Positions 10,337-24,106 of a stretch of DNA of 51,989 bases are shown piece after piece. The DNA is from Haplosporangium gracile (lineage: Eukaryota > Mortierellomycota > Mortierellomycetes > Mortierellales > Mortierellaceae): the NCBI GenBank assembly GCA_015499985.1, contig JAAAUF010000196.1, positions 1 to 51,989 on the forward strand, in the 5' to 3' direction. The position numbers and the translations under genes are program-made. Every line of letters starts with the position of its first letter. The first letter of the stretch is position 1. Below the pieces are notes generated by a model, which saw only the letters and a list, made by a program, of their open reading frames with translations, had not been told where the DNA came from and made no database searches.

Positions 10337-13300
10337 ATGGCACACAATGGAGACAACAACAACAACAACAATAACAGCAACAATAGCACCAGTAATGACA
10401 CTCGCAGAGACCCACACAGTGGAGGGTCAAGTCTCCAGGGTTCCTCAACCGGACCGTCTGCAAACGCTGCCAACGTAGGGTCAGGTCATCGTCCCGCCCT
10501 CAACGAATGGAAGTTCCCATCCACCCCTCGAGTTGCAACTCCCGCTCCATTCGAACCACAACCACAGCTGCAAGACTCTCTCTTGACAGGCGCGTCATCA
10601 CCCGTCAACAACCAAATGGCACAGTTCCAGCAACCTCAACAACCTTTAGACTACTTCAACCAGCCCACTTCATCCTATGCACTCTCCGCCCAGCAACAAT
10701 TGCAGCAGCAGCACCTCCAGCAACAGCACCTCCAGCAACAGCAACAGCAACAACACCAACTACAACACCAGCAAAACTCACAGCCGTTCTCGATCAATCT
10801 TGGCGGCGGCGGAGGCCAGTTTCGAGACGGAGCACATACCCCGAGGTCGCCTTACTCCTTGGTTGGATCCAAAGATAACATTTATGGTGAACCACCGAAC
10901 CAGGATGTCCTTCTCCAGCTACAGAACGGACTGCTGCAGGCTCAGAGTTTGCAAAGGAGCAGTCATAGCCACAGCCAGAGCCAGGATAGCATTGGAACTG
11001 CGACTGAGCTTCCTGGCATGATGCATCACATACCGGCCTATCATTACCAGCTCCAACACGACGTCGCTCAACCAGGACACTCCCTTCCGCCTCCTCCACC
11101 ACCACATGACCTCGAGCTGCTCCAACAGCAACAACAGCAGGGCATGTCGCTAATGCCCCATCAACTTCAAACACCCTCCGAGTTTGCCCTCAAGATGTTG
11201 TTCACGCAGTTTGTCAAGATGGCCGAAGGCAAACTCAATGCCATGGTGCAGATCCCGCTGGTACGGAGGGGGGGGGTTTTTTTTTTTTTTTTTGTGTGAA
11301 CACACGTTGTGTTCATTTGACGCGCAACATTCTCAAACACATCGAAACACGGATTGAAAACAAATAACCAAATGCGCTTTGTTCAAGGAGGCTTGCATTG
11401 CACCTTAATTTTAACCCATTGAAATTTTATTTTTGCACGTTGTTCGCTATCTCTCAACTGTAGCAAGACTCAGAACCCGATATCCTGTCGCCACTTAAGC
11501 AGGGCGTCGATCCAAAGTTCGACAAGCTCTTGGCATCTCTAGGTTCAGTTGCACGGCATCGACCCAAGCCTGTGATCGACTGTGTGATGCTATGGCGCAA
11601 AAGCAAGATCGAATCCTTGGATGACAATACAAAGTCGACTTCGTAAGATCGCGCATTTTTTTTTATATGCTCAACACAGTCCACATCTATGTTGTACACG
11701 TACGCCCGAAGATTACCTAATACCAATCCTGGCCCATACCATGTGCCCTTGTCGTCTTTTCCAATGCATTTTAGAGGGGATTGGTCCATCAACTTCAAGT
11801 TCAGGGACCCGAAGACCGTTATCAAAGAGAGAAAATCTGTACGTTGACAGGTCGTTTATGCACCCCCTGAATGTCTTCATTCTGCCAAGCTGTTATTGAC
11901 CCAACTAACTAACAGATAATTTCCTCCGCATGTATTAATTAGGTCGTCTCGCTGTTTATTATGTCGCGATCGCTGATCGAGATTGTAAGCCAGGTGCAAA
12001 AGGACACTCTTCCAGACGAACTCGGGTTCCGTCTGGAGGAAATCGTCTTTAATCAGCTCGAGACTGTAGATCCGTAAGGCCCTCTTCTTCCACGACTAAA
12101 GTTGGCTGATATAGCGTTTATATTTCGAAACTAACACCTCTCGCATTACTTATTAGTGAGTTTGTTCAGAGGTCGGCGAACCGGATGGCCAACATGAACG
12201 CGCTGGTGGAGCTCATGGGATCTCTCTCGAATGTGCGCTTTGCTACTGTCAGTGATCGATTCATCGCTGAACTGGAGAAATACAAGACAGGAGCACCTGT
12301 CAAGGACAAGGAGGTGGAGCTTCGCATGGAAATGCTCATCCGCGGCATGCGCTATCTCAACTTGAAGGTACATGCGCAATATGGCTGGATACTCGAAAAT
12401 GAAATTCATGGCAGTAAAGATGTCTGACAAGTGTTTTGTCTTTTCTCCTCATTGTAGCTGTACCCAATGGACTGCCTTGACGACACTGCAGATTTCCTTC
12501 AGAGTTGTGCGGGATTCTTTAAATTGGCGCGTGGGATCAGGATCAAACATGCATATGCCGAGCTCTTTGTCCAGCTTCTGACTCCTGTTGCCAAGGTGAA
12601 AATGACAACAAATACAATAGATTTAAAGTTTAGACAGCACACAATTGAAGAATTCTAATCGCTGGATTGCATTCACAATATAGGTGGCGTTGGCTGAGGT
12701 GAACCACCCCAACTGGTCCAAGACTGTAGAGCTCATCTTCCCTAAGGCACGCAAGATGATCAACAAGCCTAGGCATGTCCAAGTGGCCTTCCCACTCGTC
12801 ACAATGCTTCTCTGTGTCAGCAAGAAAGACTTTTTTATGAAGCACTGGCAATCCATATTCGACGCCTGCAGGGAAAAGTTCAAGGACAAGGTTATGCGCC
12901 AGATTGCGTTGACGTGCGCGTCCCAGCTTCTCTGGGTCTTCCTTTTTCGCTGCTCTGATGAAACCAACACGACGTACAGAAAACTAGACGACATTGTCAA
13001 AGCGCTCTTCCCATCCCATCGGAGGTCGTCTGCTATGCAGGACGGATTGCTGGGCCATTACGTCCGCTTCATCCATTTTATCGGAGCTCGCCAACCTGAC
13101 TATGCGACACGGTCCATTATCTTTTTACTGATGAACTTGGAGTCGTTCTCCAATGTCATCTACACCAACCTCACCATGGACATGATTTCACCTGAGCGGA
13201 TGACCATCGCCGTAAGAGCATTCATGCTGATCTTGGCAGACCTCGACAAGACAGGCAACCGCCCACCGTTCCCCACAGCCGGAGATGCCGTCAACGTAGT

Positions 13301-16300
13301 CTCTGATTCCGACACCGCATCCGACATTTTGGATCCGAGTATTATCAACCGGGCAGGAATGCGGGACACATACGATCAGATGATTGCTGTCCTCGGAAAG
13401 ATCGCCATTGTCTGTGACCGCAACTATGGCCAAACTACCATCCTAGAGGAAAAGTACACGACTGCAAGAAGCATGTTCTCGGCAGCGGCACTCATGGCGA
13501 CGGCGACCGGAGATGGTGGTGCATCGATGGTCCATCAGTATTCGACGCTTGCGGTCTCGTATAACCGCGAAAAGCAGGTGTACTTTGACCTCATGACAGC
13601 TTGGGTGACCTGTCTCCCTCGCTGCATGCCATCAGGAATCCATCTGCAGAGGATCATCGAAATGCTCTGCCGGTATACCGCCCACGTGGACCCCGAGCTG
13701 CGAAAAGCCTCTGCAGCAGCACTTGTCCGAATTGCCAAACAATGCAACTCACAAATGGTTGTGGCTGGATACTCTGCGTTCGTCTGTACTGTGGAGGATC
13801 GTCTGTCAGAGTTGTTGGCAGGACTCTCTGTCCCGGGATCAGGAACACCTGCGGAGACTGGGCTCTTGGGCATCTACATTCAAATCTTGGAGGCCTGGAT
13901 CCAAGACACTCGCACCCAGGCTCAACAGGAACGCGAATCGAACAGTGCCAACACCACCACATCCAACGATGGACCAGCTAATATTTCGTCCGCCCCCATG
14001 TCCAGTCCGGCTGCCTCCACTGAGGGCTCGCGTTCATTCTCGTCCTTTGCTCCTGAAGTGAACTTGGCCACTCAGTTGCACACAACAGAGGAGAACGGTC
14101 TGCTGTTCCTCTGCAGTCCATCTCCAATCATTCGTCGATACGCCGTCTCGATTTTGAAGCTCGCTGCCTCCTTTGACCGTCCAGAGCCACAGCCTGCAGC
14201 CGCGAGCACGGAGCCCAACAAGGAGGCTGCTATGCCAGCAAGTGTTTCTGTTCGACCGCGTCTGGAGATTACGAGAGTTTACCACCTGCTGCAAAATGCT
14301 GTCCAGGAGCTTTTGCAGGTGGATGAGAGCGGAAACGCCCTCAAGGACTGTCCTCTGGCCTTGCATGAACTTATCCGACTGCAGATCCACCACCAAAAGG
14401 GATCGGGCGAGGTGTTCTCCCTTCTTGCAGGAAGTGAGCACAGTGTCGACGTCGGGATCTGGCGGTCCTGCTTTCCCCTCCTGGTCACCAAGATCTTCCA
14501 CTTTTTCCCAGATATTTGCGAGCCATGCCTGGACACTGTCAGCCGGCGTCTGATGATCCTGTATCCCGCCATCATGACTACGACTGACCTGGCGCTCAAC
14601 AGCACCCTGGCCTCCAAGTTTTCGATCAAGACTACTCAGGTGGCGACAGAGGAGATGGTCGAGCAATGGCGGACATATTTGATCTTTGTATGCTCGACAA
14701 TGGTCCGGCACGAGCACCAGTCACCCGCGGCTCCAGGACATGGACGGAAAAAGTCAGCCCCAACCGAAAAGATCACCTGTGCGCGGGATCTCTTCCGACT
14801 TATCTTACCACTCCTGTACAGCGATCGTCACTCCATTCGGGAATCAGTGGTCGCATCTTTAGGAAGGATTAACGTCCACATCTACAAGGCCATGCTGGAG
14901 GATATCCAACCACTGCTCTTTTCGATTCATGACGATTTTCGGTCCAAGAACGGCATCAAGCCGCCCTACAACGGCAAACGCAATAAGAAGATTGATCGAC
15001 TTCGCGCCGAGATTGCTCATATCTTTGACCTCACTGCGCCCTTGCTCAAGAGCCCCGCCTTGGTTCACGACGACTTGATCACATCTAGTCTGAAAGGCTA
15101 TGTGCGTGAAACGACTAACTTTCTTCTCGACACGGAGGTCAAGCAGGAGTGGGAGTTTGCCAAGTTGCGAACACACTTTTGCGGATTTGTCTGTCATTCA
15201 TACAACGGTGTCTCGCAGATCGGCAACCCCGAGACAATTGTCCCCTTTGAGTACCGTCTCTCGCTCTTCAAACTCTTTGGTGATTGGTGTGGGCACGGTC
15301 CAAGCACCTTTATTCGGGACAGCGACAACCGCTCGATCTGGTTTGGTCATGACCCTGGCAATGAGATTCAAATGGAGGAGAAGTTTGACCTCGAGATGGC
15401 AGCCCTTCGTGCCATGGCCTCTCTTTGTGTAAGTGATGCGTACATTTTTGCCTGAACGACATTTATTCTTGAATGCTAGGAAACAAACTGATGCGAGATT
15501 TTTCTATTTATTAGCAAGGACCTATCAACAACATGGCTCCAAACCAGCGGCCTGATCGACCAAGGGCGTGCTTCAACATTGAGGAAGTCTTTAGGTGGAT
15601 CGAGAGTGTCTTCCGCAGTCCTGATGAGAGATTGCACACCATCGCGCAGTAAGTGTTCCCTTTTCATTCAGACGACTTTTTAGGTACTTAAACTTCCTTG
15701 GTATCCTTCATATTTCAATGCTGACATTGTTATCGTCAATAGGAGCGCGTTGGAGGCATTGTTGATTCACAACCAGGACCGTGATGATTTGCTGGAGGAC
15801 GCCCTGAACCAGTGCTATGCAGGAGACATGTCTCAAAAGTTCATTCAAGGCCACTTTACAGCACTAGTCGATATCATCTTGCGGATCGAATCGTACCCTT
15901 GTCAAGTCCATCAGATGCTCAGTCTGGCCTTGTTCAAGTGTGGCGATTCCAACATTCACATTAGGACGCTGGCCATCAAGCTGCTGAAGGTCGTTGAGGC
16001 CCGTTACTTGACCGACACTTGCGCAGGCGAATACGAGATTGGAATCGTCAACAAGCTGCCTACCATTTACCGACAGGCACAGTATGTCCTTTCGGCTCGC
16101 CTTGCTCAGGATCAGGCGGAGCAGACGTATTCGCTGTTATCGGAGGCGATGATGCGCTTTGATCTGGTCCGGACGGTTTGGCGCGGCGAGATGCTCTACT
16201 ACATTGCTCCCTGGCTTGGAAACGTCGAGTTGGTCGTGGACGAGGACGACGAGCTGAGCTTGACGTCCTTTGTGGTCCTGACGAACTTGTTCTACTTGAC

Positions 16301-19300
16301 AGTCAAGTACGGAGACGATCATGTGAAGGAGGTCGAGAATCTGTGGGTGCAGTTGGTGGCCGGCGACAACTTTGCCAACATTCGGCCCATCATTGTGTTC
16401 TTGCTAGATCTCGGTCTGGAAAAGCGTAACCCAGAGTTTGTGCACCCTGCCAAGAAGGTCATTGTCTTCTTGGGTCGTACTTCGGCCTGTTCGAGGATGG
16501 TCGACATCCTGATCAGCGAGATCTCCCCGAGAGCGATGGTTCCTAAGTTGAAGCAAGAGCGGAACCACATGCAACCGCCGTTCGTCTCCGAGTTCTTCCT
16601 CGCCAACCTCGACAGTCTGATCAATGGCCGAGAGAAGAGACCAGCATTCTCGCGAGGCCAGTTGGCGACCGTTCTGTTGGTCGACCTTGCTGTTGAGGCA
16701 GGAACCGATCTCCGTCGACATCTGCCATTGCTTCTTCAGGCACTGTTCGTTCAGCTGGACCACTACACAGCCTTGATTTGCGACCAGACCCGATCTCTCC
16801 TGGTCCATTTGATCCACTCGATCATCATCCGCGAGTCGCGCAGCCTGGAGATTATCGACCAGTCGAATGAACTCGTTGACTTTTTGAACGCCAAGGAGGG
16901 CAAGCCACTGTGGGCCTACGATGACATTATCACCCTCAACACCCGCGACTCTCCGGAGCTCGAGTCCTTGGTCTACAGGTCCGTTCAAGTGTTCCAGGCG
17001 TCGGAAGTTGAAATCCGGCAACAGTGGGGTGAGACGGCTCTTCAATGGGCGACAGCCTGTCCAGTACGCCATATTGCCTGCCGTTCCTTTCAGATTTTCC
17101 GAGCCCTAGCGCCCAGCTTCAACCAGCACATGTTGGCCGACATGCTTGCTCGTCTGTCCAACACGATTGCCGACAAGAGCCAGGAGATCCAGGCATTTGC
17201 GATGGAGATTTTGATCTCGCTGCAATCGATTATTGAGCGGTTTGATTCAGTGCGGATGATGCAGTTCCCTCAGATCTTTTGGGGATCGATTGCCTGTCTG
17301 TACACGGGTCATGACCAGGAGTATCTGGAGGGACTAAAGATTCTGGAGACGGTCACCAACAGTCTGGATCTCATGGACCCACCGACACTCGAGTTCCTGC
17401 TTTCGTACTTTCCCGAGCAGTGGGACAGCGCCTTTATGGGAATTCAGCCGTTGCTCCTCAAGGGTCTTCGATCAGTCAACACTGAGCAGATCTCGTTGAG
17501 ACTCTTGCGGAGAATCATTTTTGTCTCCGAGAACGCGTTGATCGATCCCTCAGAGCATCGCGTCGTCTTTTTGTTCTTGGGAGTTTTGCCCCTTTTGGCC
17601 GAAGGTCTCGAGACCAAGGACATTAACGACAACTGTATGCAGTGGGCGCAGGACATTTCGGCGATTGCTGAGCGGGACGGATACCATAACATTATCCATC
17701 TCCTGGGAGCCTACTCCAAGCAGCGGTTCCGAACCAAGGACGATTTCTGGCGACAGATTGCGGTCCTCTTGCGTGATCTGTTTATTCCAGAACTTCAGGC
17801 AGAGATGATTTTGTTTTTTATACGGTTGCTCTACAACAGCCCTGGACTCTACAAGCACAAGTCGCTCAAGTGTCTCAAGTTGCTCCTGCCGCTGGTTGAC
17901 ACGACCAGGGTTGAGTTTCTGGAGATTGGACCCGAGCTGGTGATGCCCCTGTTGCGCTTGCTTCTCCAGGCTGAGTACGCGACCGAGGCGCTGGAGGTTC
18001 TGGACGCGGCGATGAACTTGTCGGAGCAATCATCTGAAATCTTCAAGATCCGAGTACCCCTGGATGCTCAGAGCCCTGGTCTGAACTTTGAGGACATGAC
18101 CAAAGGTATTCTCGGCGGCGGTACTGGATTAGAGCGACGATCTCTGTCCGATAACTGGTCCGAGCCACGTCGGGAGCACTTTTGGCAGATGACCCGGGCC
18201 AACGTCAATGCTGTGGTCCTGACCTGCACTGGAACTGGATACTGGGGTGCCGATGTCGAGCTCTTAGCGGAACACGAGATGACCCAGCTTGGGTACCCGA
18301 TAGGCGCAGGAGGTATGCCTATGGCTTTTGTCGACAGGGATGGTATGCATATTGGACTAGACTCCAACTCTGCGTTCGGTGCGGCGTACAGTGTTGATCG
18401 GAGCGACGAGATGAATGGCAGCCAGGTTCAGTACGGACATTTGGTCTCGGCGTTGGACGACCTGACGGAGCATTTTGCGGAGAGCGCACGGTTCAATGAG
18501 GGCAGGAAGCGGGACAGCACGACGTTTGGAGCTCAGCCTTACTCGGATCAGAACAGCCAATGGAACTATCGACATTCGCTCTTGGGAGGAGCCAGCGATC
18601 CGTCCCTCCAAGGAGAAACAGGCGTCGCCATCGGGGGTGTCAGGAGCGGAGAAGGTTTGACTTTGACTGTGAGCGGGCCCGGATTCAGTCGTGGCCACCA
18701 GCGACATTCTCGTCACAACAGCAAGGGCAGTCGGGATGAGTTTGGATCGTTTTTTTCGCCCCATCACGAGAGGATTGTTGAGGACGATGAGGAGGAATCG
18801 ACGCTGATGGCGACCGAGATTTTGAACAAGAGTTTGTCGATCAACCGGTCGTATTCTTCGATCCGGTCGTCGTTCTTGATGGAACCGTCGTCGTTTAACA
18901 GTGGCGCCGCTACTGTTGGGTCTAATCTTGCTACTGATGGACAGGATGATTTGAGTAAAGGAGGTCAGCCTGGAGTTGGGCCGCGGTTGGGATCGCCTGT
19001 TCCTGGATTGGTCCCCAACAGCTCGTTTGCGGCGGGACGCGGTGGCCCTGGATCAGGATCGGGACATCGTGTTCGGTTACAGGCACCAGGACAGGGGCAT
19101 CAGGCTCAGCGGTCGTCTGGATCTGGGTCTAGTGCGATGAGCGGACTGAATAACAGTCAGATTTCTCAATCCTCAAGCATGATGGCGCGGAACCGGGGCA
19201 ACCAGAACCAGGGTCATCGTGCTCCTAGTAGTAATAATGGAAGTAACTCGAGTTCTATCATGGCGTCCAGTGCAGGAACGGGAGGTGCGGGAGCAGGAGG

Positions 19301-19835
19301 ATGGAACAATGGTCGAACTGTAAGCGGACACCGGACTCGAGCCAGCTGTGACGACTTGTCGTTGTCGTCTTCAGATGATGACGATGATGAAGATGATGAC
19401 TCGACCGACAGCGACGGCGACTATTCCTCGCACCAGAGCCATTCCTTCCATCAGGACTATTATGAAGATGAAGGACGGACGCGGGAGAATAGTTTTGATC
19501 GCGCTGGTAGTGTTGGTGGGATGACGACGAATGTAAAGGGTCACGGTCATGGAGGATCCTCTACACGGGGCAGTATCGATAATACTACTGCCGGAGGAGG
19601 TGGAGGTGGAGGTGGGGCGTCGAGAAAGGATGGGCAGACAACGCCGACTCCGGGACAGTCGCAACCTGGTTCAAGGGCTGGGTCAAGGCCTGAATCGAGG
19701 ACTGGATCGCGGTCAGAATCGGTGCCTGCTTCTCCGACTACAAAGCGGGTGATGGAGCGGGTTAGCTCTAGGCTTGGTGGATTGGGAACTGGAGAGTTTG
19801 TTGGTGTTCCTAATGTTTATTTGTCACAGAAGTAA
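10337..19835 (+). CDS. TAO3: Furry / Tao3 / Mor2 (PAG1) cell-morphogenesis scaffold
   Basis: Nine exons close in phase: 10337-11260, 11464-11642, 11775-11838, 11943-12073, 12157-12367, 12458-12595, 12684-15428, 15515-15648, 15743-19835 (2872 aa). Furry proteins are huge HEAT/ARM-like scaffolds that activate NDR kinases (the RAM/MOR polarity network) at growth sites. Seen: an Asn/Gln-rich N-terminal exon (1-308); the conserved N-terminal domain from about 295 (ALKMLFTQFVKMAEGKLNAM through FRDPKTVIKERKSLVS-type text); helical repeats across the large exons; the C-terminal domain around 2100-2350 (LLYNSPGLYKHKSLKCLKLL); and a Ser/Gly-rich tail with an acidic run near 2717. The ATG at 10337 ends a CT-rich leader; the open frame runs further upstream but encodes only Phe/Pro/Ser-rich text. 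Similar in size to yeast Tao3 (about 2400 aa) plus disordered ends. The symbol follows yeast. Confidence 0.95.
11261..11463 (+). other. PAG1 intron 1 with G9-T17 homopolymer block
   Basis: The donor GTACGG is followed almost at once by a run of about nine G and then about seventeen T, and the acceptor is CTGTAG. A homopolymer block this close to a donor is unusual and is prone to sequencing or copying error, but it lies outside the coding sequence. Confidence 0.6.
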
Positions 19836-20434
19836 TATTTTGTTGATGCAAACGTTATAATAAAATGAAAAAAGAAACGATCTGTTTAAATAACTATTCT
19901 TTTCAAAGTGTACTCAAGCTCTCATGCACAGCTATCGAGTACTTTCCCCTTCTTTTGTTGTATATCGTTCCGTGCAGCAAATGAGTATATAAATGAAATG
20001 ATGGCTTTCTCGCCAAGAACCCCTTTTTAACTATCGTCATCTGCAAAGAAAACGTAAACGGATTCGACGAATCGTCGCCATATTTTTATCATAATAATAT
20101 GTGCCGTAAAAAAAAAAAAATTGGTCCTCCTTCGCCATCTCCAACGCTCTATCTCATCGCAATCACTATTCTTAACCTCATCCCCTTTGCTCGACTCATA
20201 CTTCCAAGAACTGCGCAGAAAAGGATAAATAAAAGAAACAGCTCTTAAGGAATGAAAAGAAAAAAAAAAAGATATGGGCGTAATATTTATTGAGTGGGCT
20301 GGAAAGGGAGGTCTATTAGGGTAACGGGGTAAGATGGTAAAGTATATAGCTGTGAAAGTCGTCGGCAATGGAACAAAAGGTCTCTCATTGAATCCCGACA
20401 AGGAAAAGGGAGTGATCCGTTAGACAAAAAGGCA
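19836..20434. other. Convergent 3' intergenic space
   Basis: PAG1 (+) and the four-helix membrane protein gene (-) end towards each other here. AT-rich, with two poly(A) runs near 20110 and 20260; nothing else is seen. Confidence 0.55.
19859..19864 (+). terminator. AATAAA polyadenylation signal of PAG1
   Basis: AATAAA begins 24 bases after the PAG1 stop codon, in an A-rich stretch. Inferred from position only. Confidence 0.5.
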
Positions 20435-23400
20435 TTATGACCACATGGTCCTGGACTTTGTGGGAGGAGGCACGTATCCTTGAGTTTGAGTCCGGGATCC
20501 AGCACCATTACTACTGCTGGTCGAGACCCTGTTTGGGTCCGCCACTGGGCTCGACACCTGGACCTTGTAATCATGGTATCCTGAACTCTCAGTTCCTGGC
20601 GACTCTTGAGGTGCTCCCGGTGCAGCTGCAGCTCGAGTATTTGGAGGACGGAGATCTCCGAGGACTTCAGCTCTATACCGGTCGTACGAATATTGAGAGT
20701 TGGGGATAGTTGCTATATCGTCGTAAAACTGTGGGCTTCCTGCAATCCGAGTCCCACTGATGTTGGAGCCGCCAGGCGTGATCATTCCAGAGTGTTGAAG
20801 GCTGGAAGACGTGTTGGGGGGCCGTGTATATGCAGCAGCAGAGGCAAAGTCCGCGCTGCGTCGAGAAAGTGGTGCGAGCGGCACTCCTGAAGTAGAGTTT
20901 CCGCCGGCAACAATGTTGGTAGACCCATTCGAGATCGGTGGCATGCTGGAGCTGTGCGAGTTAGGCATGGGGTAAAAGTTGGTGGTCGATCCTGAATGAG
21001 GCGCTCCACTCTCGTCATACGGCTGCTGTTGCTGCTTCACAGCTCTCTGCTGCTTCTGCTTCTGAAGGGCTTCGGCCATCTGCTCATGATACAGTTGTTG
21101 TTCCCGCAATTGGTTGGCATAGGCCAAATGTGCCTGCGCTTCCTGAGAGGATGAGTCGTCATAGGTCTCGTCAGGAGTGAACTCTCCATAATCATACTCG
21201 TTGTTGTTGATGTTGTCGTTGTAGGCGGCGGCATGATGCATTTGAGAGGTACCAGGAGCGGTCACAGGATAGTATCCGGTGTTGTTGTTGGCGGTGGTGT
21301 TGTTGGCGGTGGTGTTATTGATACCGAGATTCATGTCTGCAAGGGCGAGAGGGTCTTCCGAGTACGAGTTTCCGGGAGGTGTTCCTGCACGAACGGTGAG
21401 TCCAGGTCCTGCTGCTGGCGTTGCACCTCCGAGACGTGCGTATCCGTGCTGGTTGGCGTTGGTCATCTCGTACGCCTGCTGCTGTTGGGCGTAGTTGCTG
21501 TTGTAGTAGGTTTCACCATCGTCGTTGCTGTAGCTGTTCTGAGGAAGAGGCGATTCGCGAGAGCCCTAATGTAGAAAGACACAGCCTGTGAGTAAAATGC
21601 TCGCATGAACTCGAAATAGGCAACGATGAGAAAAGGCCAATGGATGAAATTAAGACTTACATAGCCTTGATTGAGGTATGAGGCTGAGTTCTGGTGTTGC
21701 AGGTGTGCTGGTGCAGCAACGCGACTCACGGGATATTGTTGATAGGACTGTTGCTGGTAGGGGTGGGTAGGTATTGTCTGGGGCTGGACACGCGACAACG
21801 CAGCTCTTCTCTCAGCCTCTGCAGCAATAGCTGCGATTTCCTCCCGCCTATCCTGTTCCTCCTCCCTCTTGGAGGCTTCCTCCATCCTGGGCGACGTGAT
21901 CATCTCGTTCTCCTTGAGTGACTCGGGAAGATCCTTGAACGCCAAAGGACGACGGCAGAAGAGCACGATCCAGACGAGTGTGACAATTGCAAAGATGGCT
22001 GTGCAGGCAAGGCAGCCAATCAATTGGGTCTGCCAGAGGCGACAGTGGACTGTGTTGTCATAATCGTTGGTCGGGCAGAGAAATCCTGTCTGTGGGCCAT
22101 CTCCTTGACCGAGATAGAACCTGCTCATTGACAGCTTATTGGTGAAGGTCAAGTAAAGTTGCCAGGCTCCTGCAAATCCAAAGAGCCCAGCCATCAATCC
22201 GTTGAAGAAAATTTCCTGAACCATTGGGCGCCCATTCTCATAGATTCTAGACTGGAAGGGCCACAGGGCGGTCAACAATGTTCCCAGTCCAGCTATTGGA
22301 TGAATCGCAAAGGGTAAAACAATTGGTGAGTTGATGAGGCAATGCATAAGCAAAAATAGGAAGAGTGCATGAAAAAAGACAAGGATGCGAAACAGGCGTT
22401 ACAGGGGCGAGGGTAACGAATACGGGTGATTCAAAGATAGGGGAGTAGAGAGACAAAGAAAAAGCGTAAAAAAGAAAGGATGTGGTGGGATCGGACCACC
22501 TGCGGAGACAAGGTTGGCAGGAAACAGAGAAAGAAAAATCTAAAAAAAGAGTGCATCCGCGCACACACGTCCCCTTCAACCACCAAGCAGCACAACATCA
22601 GTGAGGTAGCCGGTGCAGGAAGAAAAACAAGATCAAAAAACCGAGGGCTAGGGTTTCTGAAAAAAGCGAAGGTTCGATTGTGGCTGACTGAAGAGCAAAG
22701 GGCTGAAAGTAGTGTCATTTTTTGCTTTCAGCTCATTTGTGCAGAGTAACGCCACAAAGGAAATAATAACTCGCGCGCGTGTAATCAATCATGGCGCCTC
22801 CTGCTTTTCTTGGCAAGCAAGCGAGTCGGAGTGCGGTCAAAAGGGAAGGTAGGTCCATTGAGTAAAATGAGAGCACCACTCCAAAACCATAGATACGTTC
22901 AAGAGGGTAGTTGCAAGAGAAATAGAACGTTGAATGGTCAAAATACCCTTTCGGAACAGCAGTTGGTCCATAGAAATGAAGAATGAAGCAACAGCCCACA
23001 CACAGTAAGAGAGTGGTTTATTTGGCGTAGAGGAATGCTCTCACCATTGTTGACTCTTTGTGTCACTAAACTCTCTCATCGTTTTCTTTTTCACCGCTTC
23101 TCTCCTTTTTTTGCAACCAATTAAAAGGGTGGCGGTTGTCCACACAGGGAACGAGATAAACAAAGAAACGGACATGAGTCGAGATGGGAAGGGAGAGTGT
23201 GATTGAGTGGAAGAGGGAAGAAAAAGAAAGAAAAAAAATGCGAGCGATATGTTGAAGAGGGTTTGGATGCTTTGAATATTTAAGCTTTTCGGAATGGGAT
23301 AGAAGGGATGAGAGGGATGAAGGGTATATGTGTGATGATAACCGTTTGGTTGCTTGCTTGTTTGCCTGTTTGTTGATGTTGGTTGAAAGAGCAGGAAGAG

Positions 23401-24106
23401 AGAACAACAACTTACCAGTGACGAGGATGTAGTAGGTGAACCATGTAAAGTCGTATCCGTCGACAACACGACGTGTTGTAACTATTCACCCATTCGAAAC
23501 GATATTACAAACGAAATTAAATAATTTGCAAAAGGAAAAAAAGGGAGGGATAGAGGATGATATGATACGAGAGTCAGCCAAAGAAAACATGTATCGATGG
23601 GATGCATCGATCCGACAGGGTTGCCAATTGCATTTGAAAGTGAGCAAAGAAACAAACGATGAACAGATAAGAGATAGCATAACGAGTTGTTGTTGTTCCT
23701 TACTGATTTCAGCGACAAGGCATGCCAATGTCTATTGTTAAATAAAAGATGTGTATGTTTGCGGAGTAAGAGAGTGTGACAAAGAGACAAAGTAGGTGTC
23801 AGTTGAGACAAACAGTGTGCTTCACAGCAGGTTCGTTGTTGTTTTTAGAAAAGGAGAGAGTGTGGAGGTGCGTGTGTATGTATGTGTGTGTGTGTGTGTG
23901 TTTGTGTGTGTGTGTCAGAGGCAAAGACAAAACAATTAGGGGAGCAGTAGTCGAGTCATGTTGCTTTGGTTCAACGGAATGGAATTGTGTTGAGTTGAAG
24001 TGGATTAGAGTGTAAGAGAGTGTGTCAGAAGTGTGATGTATTTTACCAGTGCGTTGAGGATGAACATGAGCAGGTGGACCACCCGAATGAGGATCCTGTT
24101 GAACAT
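20435..24106 (-). CDS. Four-helix (MARVEL-like) membrane protein with long Gln/Asn-rich tail
   Basis: Five exons on the minus strand: 24047-24106, 23704-23731, 23416-23481, 21661-22292, 20435-21565 (638 aa). The 28-nt second exon is required: without it exon 1 (phase 0) cannot join exon 3 (phase 1), and with it the first helix is completed. Predicted membrane helices: about 4-29, 41-62, 77-100 and 141-164. The third and fourth are separated by a roughly 40-residue non-cytosolic loop with two cysteines (124, 135). This topology resembles MARVEL/SUR7-type plasma-membrane proteins, but no signature proves the family. The cytosolic remainder has a charged helix (EEASKREEEQDRREE) and a Gln/Asn/Ser-rich tail ending TMWS. 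The third intron is 1123 nt, long for this window. Function unknown; a cortical or cell-surface role is a guess. Confidence 0.75.
23880..23917. repeat. (TG)n microsatellite in an intron
   Basis: Imperfect TG run (GTATGTATG then GTGTG.., interrupted by one TTTG) inside the first intron of the four-helix protein gene. Confidence 0.85.

Noticed and set aside
14034..14717. 227-codon minus-strand open frame (and similar ones at 16404-17072 and 17550-18029)
   Set aside because: Antisense shadows of the PAG1 exons, which are identified by family homology.
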